A program made the position numbers and the translations under genes. This document shows, in pieces, positions 4,110 through 8,622 of a stretch of DNA of 8,622 bases. Source of the stretch: Deltaproteobacteria bacterium (GTDB lineage Bacteria; Desulfobacterota; Desulfarculia; Adiutricales; Adiutricaceae). The notes under the pieces are model-generated. The model did not search any database and was not told where the DNA came from. It saw only the letters and a list, made by a program, of their open reading frames with translations. The stretch covers positions 1 to 8,622 of the forward strand of contig JAITJT010000227.1 in NCBI GenBank assembly GCA_031278795.1, in the 5' to 3' direction. The number at the start of each line of letters is the position of its first letter. Position 1 is the stretch's first letter.

Positions 4110-7100
4110 ATGCCCGAAAGCGTCAAAATAGATGAAAACGTTAAGACCAAGTCGCTCCTTAAGAGCGGCTTCAAGGCCCTTCTGTGCCTTATAGGCGTAG
4201 TGGTGGTTATCTTGGTGATAGCCATCCTTTTCCTAAGGAGCCAAAGCGGCCTCAACTTCGTCTTGGGCAAAACCAAATCAGCCTTGAGCGCCAAGGGCCT
4301 GGTGCTTGACTACGCGGAGGCCAAGGGGCCGCTTCCTGGGCATCTATTTTTCAAGAATGTGACTCTTAAGGATCCCCAGGGCCTTTTCCTGGAGGTGGAA
4401 TCCCTGGAGCTAAAGCTAAAAACCTGGAAGCTACTCTCCCTGACCGTGGAGGCCGAGCTCCTTGATGTTGTCGGCTTAGACTTCAAAAGAGCTCCCGTGA
4501 TGGAGAAAAAAGAGACCAAAGAGCCCTCAGGCCCTTTAAACATTCCAGTCTCCATAATAGTGAATCTAGATATTTCGCGCTCTAAGCTACTAAGCGCGAC
4601 CCAAGGCGAAGGTGATAGCCTCCTGGATGTTAAAGGCAAGGTCTCCTACATAAAAAACTCTGGACTCCTCTGGGACATAGTGGCCAGCTGGGAGCCGAAA
4701 GGAACAAAGTGCCTGAGGCTAGTTTCCCAGCTCACCCAGGACTCCCTCAAGCTGGACCTTGACCTAGCACTAGTTAAAAACGGGCCCTTAGAGTTTCTCA
4801 CCAAAGACTTGCGTCTCCCCTGGGGGGAGGGCGTCCTTTTGGTTCGAGCCTCAGGACCCTTGGAGTCCTTCAAGGGCACCCTAACATTTACCGATCCCGC
4901 GCCCCCTTACGAGCCCAAGGCGGATACCCGGACGCCTTTAGCTACGGAAGGAAGTAATGTTGGCGTAGGGGAGTCACAGGACCTAAAAGTTACCCCCGGC
5001 ATCTACGGCACCTTTGAGCTTAGCTCAGAGGAAGGCACCACCTTCCACGCTCTCCTTTCCAATCCGGATCTAGCCCGCAGCCTCCATCTCACCCTCAAAT
5101 CCACACCTGGCTTTCCTCTCCCCAAGGGCCTCGAAAACATGGCGGGCGACAACCTCATGTGCGACCTCACCATGGATAGGGGAAAGGAACAGGGCTTCAC
5201 CGGGAAGCTTTTCATGAGTTCTGACAAGGGAGAGGCCCACCTCTCCCCCATAGATCTTAACTTTGAAGATGGTTCTGTGGAACTTAGCCTAGAGGGTGAC
5301 TTCGCCTTTGTTCCGCCAAGTAAGCTTTCCCTTGCGGCCCCTGAGCCGGAAAAGAAGCCAAGCGTTCCACCCAAGAGCGTAGCTAGTGATAAAGGCCATC
5401 CTATATACCTTGCCCCTCCCCAGGCCTTTACGGAAGCAAGTGCCACTAATCTAATAACAGCGCAAGCTGCTTACACCTTGCCTATGGACGGTCGGCCCCT
5501 TGGCTACCCAAACGCCAGCTTCCTCTTGGCCCAGAACGCGGCCCCAAAAGAGATCCTCGAGGAGAGCGCGGACACATCCAGACTTAAGGGGCGCATCTCA
5601 CTTAAACTAAAGTCTGATAACGGAGTGGTGGAGGTTCCCAAGCTAAACATAACAGGTGAGGGCCTAGACCTTAGCGCCACAGGTAGCTATAGGGGAACGG
5701 GAGGCGCGTCGGATCTGAACCTAAACCTCAAGCTAGACAAGGGCGAGCGCTTCACTAGACTCATTCCTGCCTTAAAGGAAGGCCTAAATAGCGATGCCCT
5801 CATAAATCTCATACTTAGCTATGATATGGAAAAGGAAAGCGTGGAAAGAGGTGAGCTCACGGCCAAGTTAAGTGATCTAGGAGGGCTCCTTGCGGATGTT
5901 AAAGGGGAAGGTGAGGTGAGCCTCGACTTCAAGGGAGGGCTCAAGGATAAACTTGTTACGGATCTAAGTGTCTCCTCCCCCAAAATCACCCGCACCACCA
6001 AGGAGGGAAGCCTAGATTTCATTGAGCCCCTGGTCACGGTGAAGGGGAACCTAGGAAACCTCCTAAGCGCGCCTGGTTTTGACGGAGAGGTCAAAGCCCA
6101 ATCCAAGGACAAGGAGGGGAGTGAGCTCCTTAACTTCAAGGCCACTCCCAAGCTAAGCTTCCAGCCGGAGGGCTTCCAGGGAGAGCTCAAGGAGCTCTCC
6201 CTGGAAGGAATGGGCGCTATCATCAAGGGCCAGATGCAAGTTTCGAGGCCTATGGGCTCAAAACCAAACCTCAACGGCGACTTGGACCTCACCTTGAACT
6301 CCTTTGACGATCTAAAGGTCTTAACCGGCTTGGACCTTAAAGGTGAGCCCCTCAAGCTAAGCCTCAACTTCAAAAAAGACGAAAACCCCCAGACCATAAG
6401 CGGAAAACTGGAAAACAAATCATTCTCCCTTTCCTCCCTGAAGCTTACAGATACCCAGCTTGATTTTAGCGCCCTCTCCCCTTGGGAAAATCCCAATCTA
6501 AGTTTAAAACTAAACACATCCGCGGGAGAGGCCTCCATGTTCAAATGGACCAAGGGGGAAATAACTGTCTCGGACTTCAGCAAAGACGGCCTGGCAACTG
6601 TTACGCTTTCTTTTTTGGAGGACTCGAAAAGAGAGCTTCTTAGCCTAACTGGCACCTACAACCGCGCAAGTAACGTAGTTACTCTTAACAACTTGAAGTT
6701 TTCCCCTCCCAAGCTAAAGGACCAGCTGATCTTAAAAAAACCCGTGACTCTAACCCTTAAGGGTACTAGCCGAGCTATCGCTACCACCGGCGAAGCAATA
6801 ACAGATAAGGCACAAAACCCCATGAGCATCTCAGGCCTTTCCCTTAGCTTGGGGAAGGCCCAGATTGAGCTGGAGGGCGATCTTTCCCCCATGAAGGCCA
6901 ATCTCTCGGTTAAAGAGCTTCCCCTTAGCGTCATGTCCATGTTCACCGAAATAACCCCTCCGGAGGGGAGCGTCAATTTGGACTTGCATTATGCATCCGG
7001 TGGAAACGCAACGCTTAAGCTGGACACCAATCCTAGCATAAAGAGGGAAAACGGACCTCCTCTCACCTTTAAATTCACCTCAGATGCCAAGCTTGAAGGC

Positions 7101-8561
7101 GGCCGCCGCCTGGTGGGGGAAGGGGCCCTGACCCTTCCTGGGCCCGCGGGGAGAACACCTCTGGACATCAAGTACCAGCTGCCCTTCATGCCCTCCGGGG
7201 ATTTGGTTACCCCGGACTTCACCGGGCCCTTAACGGCCTCCCTCAACTGGAAAGGTGACATAGCGACACTGTGGGGTTTTTTAAATCTTCCCGACAGGAC
7301 CTTGAAGGGGAACACCGAGATAGATATTGATATTGGCGGAACCCTAAGAAAGCCCATACCCTCCGCTAACGTCTATCTAGCCAACTCCAACTATGATGAC
7401 AATGTCCTTAGCCTCTACCTAAATGACATCAACCTGGAGGCCAAGGCCGACAATAGCGGCGAGAAGATCATAGTGGTGGCCGACGCCAAGGACAGCACCC
7501 AGGGAACCATTGCCTTGGAGGGGACCATAACCTTGGGTAAAGAGCCCACTCTTAGCTCCAGGGGCCAGATAAAAAGGCTAGCCCCCTTCCACCGGGACGA
7601 CTTCAACGTGACTCTTTCAGCCCTGTTTTCCATTAACGGGCCTTTTTCCAATCTAACCATCTCCACCAAGGCCGTGGTGGAGGCCTTGGAGGTTAACCTC
7701 TCCACCTCCATCGGCGGCCCATCCATTGCCACTTTAAGCCTCGACAAGGGCTTCCAGCCCTCGTCCTCTGGTCCGGCATTGGACATATCCATTGACATCC
7801 CCCGAGGGGCCTACATTAGAGGCCGGGGCCTAGACTCCGAGTGGAAGGGAAACATCCAGATTAGTGGGAGCACCGGGGCACCCATATTAAACGGGAGCCT
7901 CAATCCCATTAGGGGATTCTTTACCCTTTTGGGTAAAGAGTTCACCTTCTCAGGTGGAGGCATAACCTTCCGCAACCACAGGCGCCTAAACCCAGGCTTG
8001 GATATCGAGCTCCACCGCAACGTATCCGACCTAACGGCCATAGTGCGCGTCCAGGGCACCTTGGACTCTCCCAAGATAAAATTTGAGAGTAACCCCCCCT
8101 ACCCCCAAGACGAGGTACTGGCCCAGGTGCTTTTCGGGAAACCCGCATCCGAGCTCTCCCGCTTTGAGACCATACAGCTAGCCAACTCCTTAAGGGAACT
8201 CGCCGGAGTAGGCTCCAATATGCCCAATCCACTGGCCACCATGCGGGACGCCCTAGGGCTTAGCGTCCTTAGGATAGGAGAGGCCACCAGTAACGCCGAC
8301 AGGCACATGGAGGGAAACAACTTTAGGCAGAATTTGGACCTGGACGACGACGACGAAAGCTCCAGCCAGAGCGACACCGCCCCCACCTTGGAGGCCGGAA
8401 AATACATAACCGACAACATCTACGTGGGCGTGGATCAAAACCTCGTGAACAACACAACCGGAGTGAGGGTGGAAATTGAGCTCGCCCCCAACGTGAACCT
8501 TACGAGCCGCTCATCCGACACATCCAGTAGGGTGGGGATTGGCTGGAAGCATGATTACTAA
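4110..8561 (+). CDS. tamB: TamB, inner-membrane-anchored periplasm-spanning TAM component
   Basis: TamB forms an elongated beta-taco between the inner membrane and TamA, with roles in outer-membrane protein insertion and phospholipid transport. The ATG is the only standard start after the in-frame TAA at 4074-4076; no Shine-Dalgarno site is visible. A short basic cytoplasmic tail leads into one membrane helix (about 23-42), followed by SQSGL, typical of the family. The periplasmic body is repeated beta strands (SLKLNT, DLDLTL) without Cys-based folds. Proline/alanine-rich linkers interrupt it at about 262-297 and 402-491. The DUF490 domain spans about 1045-1483, with RGAYIRGRGLDSEW (1232-1245), GFFTLLGKEF (1269-1278) and PQDEVLAQVLFG (1332-1343), and ends in predicted strands that should contact TamA. 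An Asp/Ser-rich insert lies at 1410-1422. E. coli TamB has 1259 residues, so this one is long. Identity is very secure. Confidence 0.96.
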   Translation: MPESVKIDENVKTKSLLKSGFKALLCLIGVVVVILVIAILFLRSQSGLNFVLGKTKSALSAKGLVLDYAEAKGPLPGHLFFKNVTLKDPQGLFLEVESLELKLKTWKLLSLTVEAELLDVVGLDFKRAPVMEKKETKEPSGPLNIPVSIIVNLDISRSKLLSATQGEGDSLLDVKGKVSYIKNSGLLWDIVASWEPKGTKCLRLVSQLTQDSLKLDLDLALVKNGPLEFLTKDLRLPWGEGVLLVRASGPLESFKGTLTFTDPAPPYEPKADTRTPLATEGSNVGVGESQDLKVTPGIYGTFELSSEEGTTFHALLSNPDLARSLHLTLKSTPGFPLPKGLENMAGDNLMCDLTMDRGKEQGFTGKLFMSSDKGEAHLSPIDLNFEDGSVELSLEGDFAFVPPSKLSLAAPEPEKKPSVPPKSVASDKGHPIYLAPPQAFTEASATNLITAQAAYTLPMDGRPLGYPNASFLLAQNAAPKEILEESADTSRLKGRISLKLKSDNGVVEVPKLNITGEGLDLSATGSYRGTGGASDLNLNLKLDKGERFTRLIPALKEGLNSDALINLILSYDMEKESVERGELTAKLSDLGGLLADVKGEGEVSLDFKGGLKDKLVTDLSVSSPKITRTTKEGSLDFIEPLVTVKGNLGNLLSAPGFDGEVKAQSKDKEGSELLNFKATPKLSFQPEGFQGELKELSLEGMGAIIKGQMQVSRPMGSKPNLNGDLDLTLNSFDDLKVLTGLDLKGEPLKLSLNFKKDENPQTISGKLENKSFSLSSLKLTDTQLDFSALSPWENPNLSLKLNTSAGEASMFKWTKGEITVSDFSKDGLATVTLSFLEDSKRELLSLTGTYNRASNVVTLNNLKFSPPKLKDQLILKKPVTLTLKGTSRAIATTGEAITDKAQNPMSISGLSLSLGKAQIELEGDLSPMKANLSVKELPLSVMSMFTEITPPEGSVNLDLHYASGGNATLKLDTNPSIKRENGPPLTFKFTSDAKLEGGRRLVGEGALTLPGPAGRTPLDIKYQLPFMPSGDLVTPDFTGPLTASLNWKGDIATLWGFLNLPDRTLKGNTEIDIDIGGTLRKPIPSANVYLANSNYDDNVLSLYLNDINLEAKADNSGEKIIVVADAKDSTQGTIALEGTITLGKEPTLSSRGQIKRLAPFHRDDFNVTLSALFSINGPFSNLTISTKAVVEALEVNLSTSIGGPSIATLSLDKGFQPSSSGPALDISIDIPRGAYIRGRGLDSEWKGNIQISGSTGAPILNGSLNPIRGFFTLLGKEFTFSGGGITFRNHRRLNPGLDIELHRNVSDLTAIVRVQGTLDSPKIKFESNPPYPQDEVLAQVLFGKPASELSRFETIQLANSLRELAGVGSNMPNPLATMRDALGLSVLRIGEATSNADRHMEGNNFRQNLDLDDDDESSSQSDTAPTLEAGKYITDNIYVGVDQNLVNNTTGVRVEIELAPNVNLTSRSSDTSSRVGIGWKHDY
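6173..6207 (+). other. Perfect 16-bp inverted repeat within tamB
   Basis: CTTCCAGGGAGAGCTC (6173-6188) and GAGCTCTCCCTGGAAG (6192-6207) are exact reverse complements around a 3-base loop (AAG). The encoded peptide is about residues 688-700 (GFQGELKELSLEG). Such a GC-rich stem in mRNA would be very stable and might slow ribosomes or polymerase. It is the strongest hairpin I found in the window. Confidence 0.85.
7918..7939 (+). other. 9-bp hairpin over the codons of a conserved TamB motif
   Basis: TCTTTACCC (7918-7926) and GGGTAAAGA (7931-7939) pair perfectly around a TTTT loop. The hairpin sits on the codons for FFTLLGKEF in the DUF490 domain. The pairing may be a by-product of encoding this motif. 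Confidence 0.5.
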
Positions 8562-8622
8562 AATCAAGACTTATTGGATTCTTAAATGATTCTTAGATTG
8601 TTTTTCCAAAATGATCATAGGC
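8562..8622 (+). other. Start of the region downstream of tamB
   Basis: These 61 bases are AT-rich and contain no frame worth calling. GATTCTTA occurs twice (8577-8584 and 8588-8595) with an 11-base period. A five-T run at about 8600-8605 is not preceded by a good stem, so a tamB terminator cannot be placed here. Confidence 0.5.

Noticed and set aside
5819..6655. 278-codon minus-strand frame
   Set aside because: It is fully antisense to tamB, and its Ser/Leu/Arg-rich content is typical of a shadow frame.
8093..8099. Run of seven Cs in tamB as a phase-variation tract
   Set aside because: It encodes a normal Pro-Pro within a conserved DUF490 segment, and the frame stays intact through a proper C-terminus. 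Seven bases alone is weak evidence.

Overview
The window holds two large plus-strand genes that together encode a TAM (translocation and assembly module) system of a diderm (Gram-negative) bacterium. tamA (1679-3808) encodes an outer-membrane BamA/Omp85-superfamily beta-barrel with three POTRA domains. tamB (4110-8561) encodes a 1483-residue inner-membrane-anchored, beta-rich protein ending in a clear TamB/DUF490 domain. Taxonomy cannot be fixed from this sequence. The proteins look proteobacterial-type. Frequent AGG (Arg), ATA (Ile) and CTA/CTT (Leu) codons, a TTG start and the lack of Shine-Dalgarno sequences are worth noting. A Desulfobacterota/deltaproteobacterial-like host is only a guess.

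Layout. Positions 1-1678 contain no gene I can support. This stretch is repeat-rich: two copies of a roughly 95-140 bp dispersed repeat (1-106 and 701-841, the second with an internal 36-bp tandem duplication), a cluster of degenerate 15-17 bp units that forms a terminator-like hairpin (303-330), a homopyrimidine mirror repeat (1173-1192), and an AT-rich zone with two adjacent perfect palindromes (1414-1429, 1433-1444). An inverted repeat (1518-1560) and a weak promoter-like region (about 1545-1588) lie just ahead of tamA. tamA follows, then an unusually long 301-bp intergenic region (3809-4109), then tamB. That intergenic region carries two hairpins at the tamA stop, three 17-bp iterated sites at an exact 33-bp period, and two further inverted repeats. 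The last 61 bases are AT-rich with no gene.

How the parts work together. In the known TAM model, TamB spans the periplasm as a hydrophobic-lined beta-taco groove from its inner-membrane anchor to the POTRA domains and barrel of TamA. It is implicated in outer-membrane protein (autotransporter, usher) assembly and in anterograde phospholipid transport. Adjacency and order here (tamA then tamB) fit that pairing. The structured gap suggests that tamB is separately controlled or that its expression is uncoupled from tamA.

Most unusual items: the iterated-site array between tamA and tamB, whose unit in reverse orientation resembles the core of the upstream dispersed repeat; a perfect 16-bp inverted repeat with a 3-nt loop inside the tamB coding sequence; and a lipobox-like Cys after a very long basic N-terminus in TamA. 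No wholly new multi-gene system is visible.
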